Below, one piece after another: positions 11,988 through 21,064 of a stretch of 41,873 bases of DNA (its first letter is position 1; every line of letters begins with the position of its first letter). Origin of the DNA: Sneathiella sp. (GTDB taxonomy: Bacteria; Pseudomonadota; Alphaproteobacteria; Sneathiellales; Sneathiellaceae); NCBI GenBank assembly GCA_021741195.1, contig JAIOYL010000007.1, positions 1-41,873 of the forward strand, read 5' to 3'. Both the position numbers and the translations under genes were made by a program. Below the pieces are notes generated by a model. That model worked only from the letters and a program-made list of their open reading frames with translations. It searched no databases and was not told the DNA's origin.

Positions 11988-12848
11988 TCACCGGTCAAGA
12001 ACAATCGCGCACCAGTTGCCAACTGAATAGCGGCGCTTCAGATTAAGACCTTGCAGCAAATAGCTGCTTCTCACCATAACTTCCTGTGATCCAAGTAGTC
12101 CGGACAAAACCAGTAGTCCGGCGGGGCTCAAGGCCGCGCTGATTTCAGGCGCCATTTTGACCAGCGGCCAGGCGAGGATATTCGCAACAATCAAATCAAA
12201 CGGAGCCTTGCTTTTAAGGGAGCGGCTATTCAGACCTGCGGCGTGAATGGCGGTAACAAGTGGCAAAAGCCGGTTTTTTTTCGCGTTTTCAAGGGTTACG
12301 GCAACTGCTTCCGGATCGATATCGCTGGCGGTGACGGTGGTTCCCCAGGCTTTCGCAATGGCGAGGGCAAGCACCCCGGAACCGCAACCGAGGTCAAGCG
12401 GATTATTGAAGCTTCGGCTTTTTCGTAAATCATCGAGCGCAAGCAGGCAGCCGTAAGTCGTTTCATGCAATCCCGTACCGAAGGCGCGTCCCGCATCGAT
12501 GATCAGATCATGCCGGGAAATAGCCGGATGACGCGGATCATGAGAGCCGTGGATGTAGAAACGCCCTACATCGACGGGCGGCAGCATTTTCTGGCTCTCG
12601 CTCACCCAGTCTTTTTGAACAAGCGGCGCGAGTTCAAACTTAAGACCCTCGGGCATTTTCTCAAGATGCCGGGCCGCTGGCTTGCTATCAAAGAGGATAT
12701 CAAGACGCCACTGGGATCCGTCCGGTGCGGCCTCCTCTGTTGAAACCGTCAGGGATTCGTCCTCGAATATTGCGGCGATAGCGTCCGCCTCATTGAGGGG
12801 AAGGGTCAGCGTCAGCTGCCAAAGCTCGGGATCAGGCGACCTGGACAA
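11988..12848 (-). CDS. prmA: ribosomal protein L11 methyltransferase
   Basis: S-adenosylmethionine-dependent enzyme that methylates ribosomal protein L11. The catalytic half shows the class I motif LDLGCGSGVLALA (about 150-162), the acidic residue in TASDIDPEAV, and the PrmA motif IVANILAWPL that corresponds to the NPPY-type substrate-site motif of other methyltransferases. The N-terminal third is the L11-binding region with DAGRAFGTGLHETT leading into the fold. Its 286 residues match alphaproteobacterial PrmA. The ATG at 12848 overlaps the end of the uvrD-type helicase gene by 17 bases, which points to translational coupling in a uvrD-prmA operon. Confidence 0.95.
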   Translation of the reverse strand: MSRSPDPELWQLTLTLPLNEADAIAAIFEDESLTVSTEEAAPDGSQWRLDILFDSKPAARHLEKMPEGLKFELAPLVQKDWVSESQKMLPPVDVGRFYIHGSHDPRHPAISRHDLIIDAGRAFGTGLHETTYGCLLALDDLRKSRSFNNPLDLGCGSGVLALAIAKAWGTTVTASDIDPEAVAVTLENAKKNRLLPLVTAIHAAGLNSRSLKSKAPFDLIVANILAWPLVKMAPEISAALSPAGLLVLSGLLGSQEVMVRSSYLLQGLNLKRRYSVGNWCAIVLDR

Positions 12849-15111
12849 AATTTTCCATCACTTTCTTTGTACCTGCTTTTTCGAACGCGATCTCCAGTTT
12901 CGGGCCGTCTTTGCGGGTAATCCGGCCGTAGCCGAATTTCTGGTGAAATATCCGGCTGCCGACTTTGAGGCCGCTGTCGTCTACAGATTTTGCGACCGGT
13001 TTGGTACTGTTATCGACCAGACGTTGATTGGCTGCGGCGCGCTTTTCGAGAATATTCGTCAAGTGCGAACTCTCGGGCGTCCGCCAACTGACAGAGGAAG
13101 AGGTATCACTTAGACGCGATGTGTTATAGATGCCCTGGACGGACTGATCCGCAATATGTTCGCGCGGAAGCTCCTCAACGAAGCGGCTGGGCAGGGCGGA
13201 CTGCCATTGACCATGAATACGGCGGTTGCTGGCATGGCTGATGTAGCAGCGGCGTTTCGCGCGGGTAATCCCGACGTAGGCGAGACGTCGTTCCTCCTCA
13301 AGCGCCTTGAGACCGTTCTCATCCAAAGCCCGCTGGTGCGGAAACAGTCCTTCTTCCCAGCCGGGCAGGAAAACAACGTCATATTCGAGGCCCTTGGCGG
13401 CATGCAGGGTCATCAGGCTGATCATGTCGCTGCTGTTGTCTGCGTTATTTTCCATCACCAGCGAGACATGCTCCAGAAACTGGCCAAGGCTTTCATACTC
13501 GCCAATGGCCGGAACCAGCTCCTTCAGGTTCTCGCGCTTTCCTTCCGCTTCCGGCGACGTATCCTGCCGCCACATATCGTAATAACCGCTTTCCTCCAAT
13601 ACGGCTTCAACCAGCTCGTCCGGCGGGATCAGGTCCTTCTGCGCCCGCCAGTCATCGAAACAGGCCATAAGGTTTTTCAGGGCGGCATGGGGTTTGCCTT
13701 TAAACAAATTCTGCTCGACAGCGAATTTGGATGCACGGGATAGCGATAGGTTTTCGCTACGGCCAATTTCGCGGAGCTTTTCGAGCGCTTTGTCCCCGAG
13801 TCCCCGCTTTGGCAGGTTATAAATCCGTTCAAAGGCGAGGTCGTCTTCGGGCTGGTTGATTACCCGCAAATAGGCCAGCACATCGCGGATTTCCCGGCGC
13901 TCATAAAAGCGCAGACCGCCGATTACCCGGTATTTGATTCCCATGCTCAAAAAACATTCTTCAAAGTCTCGGGTCTGGAAGCTGGCGCGCACGAGAATGG
14001 CCATGTCTTTCAGGCTTTTGCCCTTGCGTTCCAGGGTTTCAATTTCCCCGGCGATCCAGCGCGCCTCATTCCCGCCGTCCCAGAGGCCATTGACAATCAC
14101 TTTTTCACCGTCATTCCCCTCGGTAAAAAGGGTTTTGCCAAGGCGGCCTTCATTGCGGGCGATCAGACCGGACGCTGTGCCAAGGATATGAGACGTTGAA
14201 CGGTAGTTACGTTCAAGACGGATTACCCGTGCGCCGGGGAAGTCTTCCTCGAATTTCAGGATATTGCCGACTTCGGCGCCGCGCCAGCCATAGATCGACT
14301 GGTCGTCATCGCCGACACAACAGATATTTTTATGTTTCTGCGCGAGCAGCCTCAGCAGCAAATATTGCGCGACGTTGGTATCCTGGTACTCATCGACCAG
14401 AATATATTTAAAGCGGTTCTGATACAGAGTGAGAATATCGGGGTTCTTTTGAAACAGCGTCAGCACATGCAACAAGAGATCCCCAAAATCGCAGGCATTC
14501 TGCGCTGCAAGTCGGGTCTGATAGAGCGCGTAAAGTTCCGCCGCCTTACCGTGAGCAAAATCGGAACTGTCATGATTTTTAACCTGGTCAGGGCGTAACC
14601 CCTTGTCTTTCCAGCGATCGATGACGGCCGCGAGACCTCGCGGCGGCCATTTTTTCTGGTCAATTCCCCGCTCCGTCATGATCTGTTTCAGCAGACGAAG
14701 CTGGTCGTCAGTATCCAGAATGGTGAAATTCCGGTCGAGACCGATAAGCTCCGCATGGCGGCGCAGCAGCCAGACGCCAATGGCGTGAAAGGTGCCGAGC
14801 TTGATCTCAATCGCCTTGGGACCGACAATATTGGCGGTTCGCTCCTGCATTTCAGCGGCCGCCTTGTTGGTGAAGGTAACGGCCAGAATCTCCCAGGGAC
14901 GGACATCCCGAAGATTGAGAATATGGGCTAGGCGGGTGATTAGCACACGTGTCTTGCCAGTGCCGGCTCCGGCGAGCACAAGAACCGGCCCATCGAGCGC
15001 CTCGACGGCTGCCAGTTGTCCTTCGTTCAACCCATCAAGGTAAGATAAATCCTGCGCGTTTGCGCGCGCGCCTGTCGCTTCAAAACTGCCTATGTCGAAA
15101 CTATTTTCCAT
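12832..15111 (-). CDS. uvrD: UvrD/PcrA-type ATP-dependent DNA helicase
   Basis: Superfamily I 3'-5' helicase used in nucleotide excision and mismatch repair. The motifs are in order: motif I GAGTGKT (48-54), Ia VTFTNKAAAEM, motif II DEYQDTN, motif III GDDDQSIYGWRGA, IV LERNYRS, V LMTLHAAKGLEYDVVF, VI GITRAKRR. The 759 residues end in the PcrA/UvrD C-terminal Tudor-like segment (VGSRIFHQKFGYGRI ... LEIAFEKAG) that contacts RNA polymerase or partner proteins. It lies downstream of the ClC gene with a 54-base gap and overlaps prmA. No SOS box was seen in that gap. Confidence 0.96.
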   Translation of the reverse strand: MENSFDIGSFEATGARANAQDLSYLDGLNEGQLAAVEALDGPVLVLAGAGTGKTRVLITRLAHILNLRDVRPWEILAVTFTNKAAAEMQERTANIVGPKAIEIKLGTFHAIGVWLLRRHAELIGLDRNFTILDTDDQLRLLKQIMTERGIDQKKWPPRGLAAVIDRWKDKGLRPDQVKNHDSSDFAHGKAAELYALYQTRLAAQNACDFGDLLLHVLTLFQKNPDILTLYQNRFKYILVDEYQDTNVAQYLLLRLLAQKHKNICCVGDDDQSIYGWRGAEVGNILKFEEDFPGARVIRLERNYRSTSHILGTASGLIARNEGRLGKTLFTEGNDGEKVIVNGLWDGGNEARWIAGEIETLERKGKSLKDMAILVRASFQTRDFEECFLSMGIKYRVIGGLRFYERREIRDVLAYLRVINQPEDDLAFERIYNLPKRGLGDKALEKLREIGRSENLSLSRASKFAVEQNLFKGKPHAALKNLMACFDDWRAQKDLIPPDELVEAVLEESGYYDMWRQDTSPEAEGKRENLKELVPAIGEYESLGQFLEHVSLVMENNADNSSDMISLMTLHAAKGLEYDVVFLPGWEEGLFPHQRALDENGLKALEEERRLAYVGITRAKRRCYISHASNRRIHGQWQSALPSRFVEELPREHIADQSVQGIYNTSRLSDTSSSVSWRTPESSHLTNILEKRAAANQRLVDNSTKPVAKSVDDSGLKVGSRIFHQKFGYGRITRKDGPKLEIAFEKAGTKKVMENFVQVA

Positions 15112-15165
15112 TCGCTAATGATATAGCCCAGCGGGCGCAAACAGGCTACCGCAGATGTTAATTTT

Positions 15166-16959
15166 CTAACGGAAAACTTTGTCGCGCGTGTCGTCCTGGG
15201 CGGACAGCAAGGCGGCATTATACACATGCAGCAGGTCCTTATGATGAAGGATGCCAATGAGCCGCCGGTCTCCCGCCCGGTTAATGACGGGGACATGGTC
15301 AATACCGGCTTTCTCAATGATCTCAACGGCCGACTTCAAGCTGGTGTCGGGAAACAGGACCGGGCTGTTTTCATGGACAAGATCGAAGGCCGTGACATTT
15401 TCCTGCGGTTCATCGCCAAAAAGGCCGGTCTTGAGGTCGCTATAGTCGATGCGGCCTATAAATTCATGGGTTTCGGGCTCCACCACAACGAACTTGTCGT
15501 GATTTGTGTTACTGACAATTTTCCTCAGTTCCTTCATCGTTGTATGCTTGGGAACCTCAATAAACTCCCGGTCCATAATCCCGCGCACCTGCCTGAAGCT
15601 GAGCGCGCGGAGCGCCCGGCTTTCATTAACGTCGACGTTGCGGTTCAATAGCTGGGTTTGCCAGATACTGCGGCCGAAAACATGCTTGGTAATGAGCGTT
15701 GCCACGGAGACAGCGACCATCACCGCAATCGATATTTTATAGTCGCCAGTCAGTTCAAATACGATGAGAATAGTGGAAATAGGAGCGCCGAGGACGGAGG
15801 CGGCCACCGCGGACATACCGATAATTGCGTAAAGGCCGTGGCTTGCCGCCATTTGCGGGAACACCGACGCAGCGATGAGGCCAAATGCCCCGCCGGTCAT
15901 GGCACCGATAAAGAGGGCGGGCGAAAAAAAGCCGCCGCCAAACCTCGAACCGAAAGTTACGCTAACGGCGATTGTCTTGATGACAATCAGCGCCAGTAAA
16001 AGAAGGAGTGGGTAGTTGCCCTTGAGGGCGGCGTCGGTTGCCTCGTAGCCGACGCCAATGACTTGTGGAAAAACGATGGCGATGGCGCCAAGGACAAGCC
16101 CACCAGCCGCAGGCCGCAAAACCTCCGGAATATGAAAGCGGTCGATGGTTGTTTCCGCGAATGTGATGCTCCAGATAAAGATCAATGAGACGAGTGCCGC
16201 GACCGCGCCGAGTATCGCAATCGCAGGAAATTCCCAGAGCGAGACAATCTGGTAATGGGGAATGACAAAGGCCGGGAAATCGCCGACATAAACGCGGCTG
16301 ATCACAGTCCCGATGACTGACGCAATGACGATGGGCGCGAAGGCCTGCGTTGCCAGCGAGCCAACCACCACCTCAAGGGCGAAGAACATGCCGGCGATAG
16401 GGGCGTTGAAGGAAGCGGCGACGCCTGACGACACACCGCAGGCAATCAGTGTCAGGTAATATTTGGACGGAAGCCTGAGCCGCTGGCCCAGCTGGCTGGC
16501 GATGAGCGCGCAGAAATGGACGACAGGACCTTCCCGGCCGCTGGACCCACCGGAGCCAAGCGTGAGTGCGCTGACAAAAAAGGCGCCGAGGCCGGATAGC
16601 AATTTCATTTTGCCGCGATTGACAATCACCGCCTCCATGACGTCAGCGACGCCCTGGGCGCGCTGGCCAGGCATAATGAATTTCCAGAACAGACCAATGA
16701 TCAGTCCGCCGACAACAGGAGCCGCCAGTATTTGCCACCAAGGCAATTCTGAGGCTTTGGAGACGACGTCATTGCTGCCGAAGCCGTAAAATAGAAGCTG
16801 TATTTCACTGATGGCAATCCGAAAACCGACAGCGCCATATCCGGCAAGAAGCCCGATAGCAATGGCGCAGGCCATCAGTTTGACCGGCGTGCTGCTTGTC
16901 GCGGTAAGGATGGGATTAAGAATTTTGTCCCCGGTCCGGGAGTTTTCAAAGGCGGCCAT
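15166..16959 (-). CDS. ClC-family chloride channel/antiporter with C-terminal CBS pair
   Basis: Inner-membrane chloride-transport protein of 597 residues. The selectivity motifs are present: GSGGSSGREGP with the gating glutamate Glu143, and GGGFFSPALFIGAMTGG further on. The retained glutamate favours a Cl-/H+ exchanger rather than a passive channel. About ten hydrophobic segments fill residues 25-440; two CBS domains follow (about 455-590, e.g. VVEPETHEFIGRIDYSDLK and VPVINRAGDRRLIGILHHKDL), which in relatives bind adenine nucleotides or sense ionic state. It heads a minus-strand series with uvrD and prmA. The ATG at 16959 has no clear Shine-Dalgarno sequence, so the start could be slightly different. 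Confidence 0.94.
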   Translation of the reverse strand: MAAFENSRTGDKILNPILTATSSTPVKLMACAIAIGLLAGYGAVGFRIAISEIQLLFYGFGSNDVVSKASELPWWQILAAPVVGGLIIGLFWKFIMPGQRAQGVADVMEAVIVNRGKMKLLSGLGAFFVSALTLGSGGSSGREGPVVHFCALIASQLGQRLRLPSKYYLTLIACGVSSGVAASFNAPIAGMFFALEVVVGSLATQAFAPIVIASVIGTVISRVYVGDFPAFVIPHYQIVSLWEFPAIAILGAVAALVSLIFIWSITFAETTIDRFHIPEVLRPAAGGLVLGAIAIVFPQVIGVGYEATDAALKGNYPLLLLLALIVIKTIAVSVTFGSRFGGGFFSPALFIGAMTGGAFGLIAASVFPQMAASHGLYAIIGMSAVAASVLGAPISTILIVFELTGDYKISIAVMVAVSVATLITKHVFGRSIWQTQLLNRNVDVNESRALRALSFRQVRGIMDREFIEVPKHTTMKELRKIVSNTNHDKFVVVEPETHEFIGRIDYSDLKTGLFGDEPQENVTAFDLVHENSPVLFPDTSLKSAVEIIEKAGIDHVPVINRAGDRRLIGILHHKDLLHVYNAALLSAQDDTRDKVFR

Positions 16960-17089
16960 AGTCAGCCATGCGGCCAGTACACTTGATACAAATCGGACAG
17001 TTATTTGCCCTAGCCTTCAGATGTACCCCTATTGTTTTAACGTTTCAATAATTTCAAGGCTTTTGTTATTAATTAACCGAGAATGCGAA

Positions 17090-17881
17090 TTATTGTGAGA
17101 GATATTCACGGGCCCAGCCAAGAGTTGCCGTTGTCGTCGTTGACGGCTTGTATTCGCAGCCGATCCAGCCATCATACCCTTCAGTTTCCAGCATATCAAA
17201 AATATAGGGATAGTTGATCTCACCGTTATTGGGCTCACATCGCATCGGGGCATTGGCGATCTGGATATGGGCGACGAGGGGGGCGACCCTCCTGTATTGA
17301 GTACAGATATCGCCATCGGTTCTTTGCACGTGATAGATATCAAACTGAAGTTTGAGATTGGGATTGCCGATCTCTTCGATCAGCCGCGCCGCCATAGTCA
17401 CATTTTCAAGGAAATAACCGGGCATGTCCTTGCTGTTGATTGGCTCAATCGTTGCCGCTATCCCACATTTTTCGCATTCCTGAGCGGTCAGCCTAAGATT
17501 TTCCCTGTAAATATCCATCTGGGCTTCATAGGGCATCATTTCATCCCTTAGGCCAGCCATGACATGCAGCCTTTTGCAGTCAAGCGCCTTTGCGTATGCC
17601 AAGGCTTGGTCCAGACTCGCTCGAAAATCAGCTTCCCGTCCCTTGAGGCTGGCAATGCCGCGCTCACCTGTAGCGAAATCGCCCGGCCAAAGATTGAAAA
17701 GAACCTGCGTCAGGCCATTTTCATCAAGGCGTTTTTTGAGCTCTTTCACCTCCCAGTCATAGGGGAAAAGATATTCCACACCGCGAAAACCGTCTTTGGC
17801 GGCCGCCTGAAAGCGATCGAGAAAGGGAATTTCAGAATAGAGAAAGCTCAGGTTTGCGGCAAATTTAAGGGTCAATGGCAT
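17090..17881 (-). CDS. hyi: hydroxypyruvate isomerase / 2-oxo-tetronate isomerase family TIM-barrel protein
   Basis: TIM-barrel isomerase of the AP-endonuclease-2 superfamily, 263 residues, the length of E. coli Hyi. Likely metal/catalytic residues are in ATIEPINSKDMPGY (Glu near 148), LQFDIYHVQRT and IGCEYKPS. The start MPLTLKFAANLSFLYSE is typical of the Hyi/OtnI group. Hyi interconverts hydroxypyruvate and tartronate semialdehyde; OtnI acts on 2-oxo-tetronate, and sequence alone does not separate the two. No glyoxylate carboligase or tetronate-pathway partner is nearby. Its ATG overlaps the stop of gpt by one base (TAATG), so it is translated from the gpt mRNA. Confidence 0.85.
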   Translation of the reverse strand: MPLTLKFAANLSFLYSEIPFLDRFQAAAKDGFRGVEYLFPYDWEVKELKKRLDENGLTQVLFNLWPGDFATGERGIASLKGREADFRASLDQALAYAKALDCKRLHVMAGLRDEMMPYEAQMDIYRENLRLTAQECEKCGIAATIEPINSKDMPGYFLENVTMAARLIEEIGNPNLKLQFDIYHVQRTDGDICTQYRRVAPLVAHIQIANAPMRCEPNNGEINYPYIFDMLETEGYDGWIGCEYKPSTTTTATLGWAREYLSQ

Positions 17882-18381
17882 TACTTTCCGGACCGGGTTT
17901 CTTCGACAATCGGCTTGACGAAGGAGGGGGCCTGATCCCAGGGAAAGAGGATCCAGGTGTCCTGACTGACCTCCGTGATAAAGGTATCGACCTGATCAAG
18001 GCCCTTTGGTTTTGCGTAAATTGTCGCAAAATGCGCGTTCGGCACCATCATGCGGACATGGCGGGCCGTGATGCCGCTATCCACCAGATCGTCGATAATC
18101 ACCCATCCATCGCCACCGTTCGGCAGGTCCAATCCCTTAATGAGATTGACTTCTCCAACCGACTTGTCATCATGGTAGGCTGCAATGCAAACCGTTTCGA
18201 TATTGCGGATGTCGAGCTCGCGTGCAACGATGGCCGCCGGTACCAGCCCACCGCGGGTCACGGCGATGACTCCCTTAAACGGTGCTTTTTCCATTAGCCG
18301 CCAGGCGAGCGCCCGGCCGTTGCGATGCAGTTCCTCCCAGGAAACAGGAAAGAATTTTGTGTATCCTGCGCTTGCCACCAT
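17881..18381 (-). CDS. gpt: xanthine(-guanine) phosphoribosyltransferase
   Basis: Purine-salvage enzyme that joins xanthine, guanine or hypoxanthine to PRPP. Its 166 residues show the type I phosphoribosyltransferase loop IIDDLVDSGITA (95-106), a VTRGGLVPA segment at 41-49 and the late WILFPWDQ motif typical of Gpt. AGAGGG about 10 bases ahead of the ATG supports the start. hyi follows with a one-base TAATG overlap. The small gene on the other strand (from 18515) is divergent, so the 130 bases between them must carry promoters for both. Confidence 0.95.
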   Translation of the reverse strand: MVASAGYTKFFPVSWEELHRNGRALAWRLMEKAPFKGVIAVTRGGLVPAAIVARELDIRNIETVCIAAYHDDKSVGEVNLIKGLDLPNGGDGWVIIDDLVDSGITARHVRMMVPNAHFATIYAKPKGLDQVDTFITEVSQDTWILFPWDQAPSFVKPIVEETRSGK

Positions 18382-18514
18382 GATTATATGCCCTCTTCTT
18401 AACTGATTGGCAAAAGTTGTAAACTGCCTCCAATGAGAATTAAAGCCCCGTTTTTAGGAGGTGGCCGCAGTCCAGGACTTCTAACCGGTTTCGATTTAGG
18501 GTAGAGTTTCCTTC

Positions 18515-18760
18515 ATGGCATCGAAACCACCGACAGCAGCGCAACTCAAATATCTCCGGCTTGGCCGCTATCAGCCGGGCGGAAAGCTCCCCTTGTTTGA
18601 TCCTAATGGCCAACAGATCAGCAAGACCATCATTAAAAGCTGCCTCGTCAAGGGATGGGTCCGCACCTGGTTCGACAATCCGATCAAGCCGGACTGGCTC
18701 GTCTGCAAGCTGACTGAAGATGGCATCCGGATGATTGATAAATACTCTGACCGCCATTGA
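18515..18760 (+). CDS. small hypothetical protein, 81 residues
   Basis: Not recognised. It begins MASKPPTAAQLKYLRLGRYQPGGKLPLF, is lysine- and arginine-rich and ends in KLTEDGIRMIDKYSDRH. The segment IIKSCLVKGWVRTWF ... WLVCKLTEDGIRMI looks like the wing end of a winged-helix fold, in the manner of the 'LT..G' ending of MarR/PadR proteins, but it is too short for a full regulator. No signal peptide or membrane segment. The start has no clear Shine-Dalgarno sequence. It looks coding: codon use resembles the neighbours and the frame fills most of the gap between gpt and the NnrU gene. Confidence 0.65.
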   Translation: MASKPPTAAQLKYLRLGRYQPGGKLPLFDPNGQQISKTIIKSCLVKGWVRTWFDNPIKPDWLVCKLTEDGIRMIDKYSDRH

Positions 18761-18883
18761 CGGCATCAGATAACTTGTGACGGCGCTCGCAAAGGTTTCA
18801 ATTTTCTCGCTCAAGATGCTTTTGGATTTCAGCGTTTAATGACAAACTCCACTATTCCGATTTTCAGTAGATGAGGCAGGAAA

Positions 18884-19576
18884 ATGACAGGGACCCTCGG
18901 CGAACTCATTCTTGCGGCGTTGGCCTTTCTATTCATTCACATTATTCCGTCCAGCTTTTTGCGGGAACGGTTGGTGTCGAGGATCGGCGAGAAAGGGTAT
19001 CTTGCCGGGTTCAGCCTATTGTCACTCACCGTTCTTGTCTGGCTTGTCTTCGCTTTTCGCTCGGCTCCTGTAGGAGAAATGTTATGGGATGCCGGAAATG
19101 CGGGGCGCTACCTTGCCATGCTGTTGATGCTGGTTGCATTGATCCTGTTCGTCAGCGCCAACACCAGCCCGAACCCGACGGCCGTTGGCGCTGGAAAGCT
19201 GGTGGAGCGCGAAAGTGCCTATAGCGGAGTCAACACTATAACCCGCCATCCACTGATGTGGAGCATAACGCTCTGGTCGATCGCTCATATCATCAATAAC
19301 GGGGAAATCTCGGCGGTTGTATTCTTTGGCGCGTTCGGTATCCTCGCTTTTTCAGGCACATTTCTGATAGACGCGAAGAAGGCACGCCAGTTGAAGAATG
19401 GATGGGGCGCTTACAAGGCCCGTACCTCCAACATCCCCTTTGCCGCAATCCTGGAGGGCCGTGCAAAACTCTCGATCAAACCACTCTGGTGGCGGATATT
19501 GCTCGGGATCGCGTTGTATGCGGTGTTATTTCATTTTCACGCCTTTGTCTTCGGCGTTTCGCCCAACCCGATATAG
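18884..19576 (+). CDS. NnrU family inner-membrane protein
   Basis: A 230-residue membrane protein with about six hydrophobic segments. It has the family hallmarks: HPLMWSITLWSIAH near residues 122-135, and the later stretch ALIDAKK-type loop (here FLIDAKKARQL) followed by WGAYKARTSNIPF. NnrU was named from denitrification clusters of Rhodobacter, and related proteins (isorenieratene/methyltransferase-like PEMT fold) are widespread; the biochemical role is not settled. No nitrite or nitric oxide reductase gene is present here, so a role in denitrification cannot be inferred. GAGG 7 bases before the ATG supports the start. It converges on the thioesterase gene with 18 bases between. Confidence 0.9.
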   Translation: MTGTLGELILAALAFLFIHIIPSSFLRERLVSRIGEKGYLAGFSLLSLTVLVWLVFAFRSAPVGEMLWDAGNAGRYLAMLLMLVALILFVSANTSPNPTAVGAGKLVERESAYSGVNTITRHPLMWSITLWSIAHIINNGEISAVVFFGAFGILAFSGTFLIDAKKARQLKNGWGAYKARTSNIPFAAILEGRAKLSIKPLWWRILLGIALYAVLFHFHAFVFGVSPNPI

Positions 19577-19594
19577 GCCGGGTGAGGGCGCTAT

Positions 19595-20056
19595 TCAGAA
19601 TATAGCGCAGGTCGTGTTGCCGGTTGCGTAGAGCTTGCCGTCCTCACCAAGGATACGCGCTTCCGATGTGGCAATTTTGCGGCCTTTATGGACAACTTCG
19701 GCTGTGACGGTCACGGTCCCCATGCCCGGCATCATCGCCCGGAGATATTTCACGTTAAGATCGACAGTCGTGTAGCGCTCACCGGGCTCCAAGACAGTAT
19801 GGATCGAGCAGCCGAGCGCGGAATCAAGCAGCGTCGCCGCATAGCCACCGTGAACAGTACCGAGTGGGTTGAGGTGCTTTTCGCCCGGTATCCCTTTAAA
19901 TACGGCCTTTCCGTGAGAAATGTCCGCAAGGTCGAAGTCGAGCGTCCGGGCAATAGGAGGCGGGGTTCCGCCATCAATGAAGGCTTGCATCTGCTGCAGT
20001 CCGGTCATTTCTTTCCGGGCTTCCTCAAGTTCCCTTTTTCTGGTTACCGCATTCAT
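19595..20056 (-). CDS. PaaI-family hotdog thioesterase
   Basis: Acyl-CoA thioesterase of the hotdog fold, 153 residues. The PaaI motif NPLGTVHGGYAATLLDSALG (about 73-92) carries the HGG and the catalytic aspartate; the core ends VTVTAEVVHKGRKIATSEARIL. I place the start at 20056 (MNAVTRKREL) because AAGGG lies about 10 bases upstream; the frame continues 31 codons further, but that part is in the AT-rich promoter region shared with the LysR gene and looks unlike protein. The substrate is unknown. The divergent LysR-type gene next to it is the natural regulator (inference). Confidence 0.9.
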   Translation of the reverse strand: MNAVTRKRELEEARKEMTGLQQMQAFIDGGTPPPIARTLDFDLADISHGKAVFKGIPGEKHLNPLGTVHGGYAATLLDSALGCSIHTVLEPGERYTTVDLNVKYLRAMMPGMGTVTVTAEVVHKGRKIATSEARILGEDGKLYATGNTTCAIF

Positions 20057-20119
20057 TGTCAGGCATCCCTTCTCTTGCTGGTAGTGACCAATAAGATAAG
20101 AATTTGTATTGGAACAAAA

Positions 20120-20138
20120 ATATGCTAAATTTGCATAT
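20120..20138. promoter_or_regulatory. LysR-type operator (T-N11-A palindrome)
   Basis: ATATGC-TAAATTT-GCATAT is a perfect 6-bp inverted repeat with a 7-base spacer. It contains the T-N11-A core (T20123, A20135) expected of LysR-type binding sites. It sits 28 bases before the LysR start and 63 bases before the thioesterase start, the usual position for autoregulation and control of a divergent target. Confidence 0.65.
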
Positions 20139-20165
20139 ACTCTATACATAAATGAATAGACAAAA

Positions 20166-21062
20166 ATGTCCTGGGATCATTATCGATACTTCCTGGCGGT
20201 CGCAGAAACGGGAACCTTGTCCGCGGCAGCCCGTCAGCTATCGGTGTCGCAGCCGACAGTCGGGCGCCAGATTACGGAGCTTGAAAAAGAACTTAAAACC
20301 CGGCTGTTCGAGCGGGCTTCGCACGGCTACTTGCTGACGCCCGCGGGGCAACAGATCAGGGAGACGATCGAAAAAGTCGCCGTCAATCTTCTGGATGCGG
20401 AACAGCAAATCCGGGGAATGGACATGTCCCTCTCCGGCCTGATCCGGTTTTCGGCGACGGAAGGGTTCGGCAGTTACTGGCTGACCCCGAAGCTTGCCGA
20501 GTTTCAGGAACGCCATCCCAATATCCAGTTTGAATTGATGCTCAATATCTCCGTCGTTGACTTGCGCCGCCGTGAGGCGGATATGGCGCTTCGCCTCGCC
20601 AATCCGAAAGTCTCAGACCTGATCGGCCGTCAGGTGGGCCGCGCCGGGTTTGGTTTATACGGCGCGCATTCCTATCTTGAGAAAAAGGGAACGCCCGCCA
20701 CTTTGGTAGACCTAGCCCATCATGATTTTATTGGTTGGCAGGAAGGGCCGGACAATTTCATCCTGTCGGCGGCATTGGAAAAAATGACAACTCCGGCGCA
20801 GATCAAGTTCCGCTGCAACACGGTCGCCGCGCAGATCGCCGCCGTTTCAAGCGGGATGGGGCTATTTCTTGCACCGCATTATCTGGTGCCGCGCGACGGC
20901 AGGTTTATCCGCCTGCTCCCCACGGAGATTGACCAGAAGGTCGACATGTGGTTGCTTACCCATCGTGATCTGGTCAATGTGAGACGGATCAGGGCGCTTC
21001 TCGATTTTCTCTATGAAAAATTCCAGAGCGACCGGCAGATGTTTCTGGGTGGCGACCAGTAA
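20166..21062 (+). CDS. LysR-type transcriptional regulator
   Basis: A 298-residue regulator. The N-terminal winged helix-turn-helix is clear: FLAVAETGTLSAAARQLSVS followed by QPTVGRQITELEKEL at about 9-45, and the rest is the periplasmic-binding-like effector domain (LIRFSATEGFGSYWLTPKL ... MWLLTHRDLVNVRRIRALLDFL). The style resembles the group of LysR proteins that act on divergent metabolic genes. It starts at ATG 20166 with little Shine-Dalgarno signal. A T-N11-A palindrome lies just upstream, and the divergent thioesterase gene is the likely target. It converges on the phosphate transporter gene with only two bases between the stops. The inducer cannot be inferred. Confidence 0.93.
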   Translation: MSWDHYRYFLAVAETGTLSAAARQLSVSQPTVGRQITELEKELKTRLFERASHGYLLTPAGQQIRETIEKVAVNLLDAEQQIRGMDMSLSGLIRFSATEGFGSYWLTPKLAEFQERHPNIQFELMLNISVVDLRRREADMALRLANPKVSDLIGRQVGRAGFGLYGAHSYLEKKGTPATLVDLAHHDFIGWQEGPDNFILSAALEKMTTPAQIKFRCNTVAAQIAAVSSGMGLFLAPHYLVPRDGRFIRLLPTEIDQKVDMWLLTHRDLVNVRRIRALLDFLYEKFQSDRQMFLGGDQ

Positions 21063-21064
21063 TT

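Noticed and set aside
17051-17110. TTAA-rich stretch near hyi resembling a CtrA site (TTAA-N7-TTAA)
   Set aside because: The nearest form has one mismatch (TTAA-N7-ATAA) and AT-rich DNA gives such matches by chance; no cell-cycle gene is adjacent.
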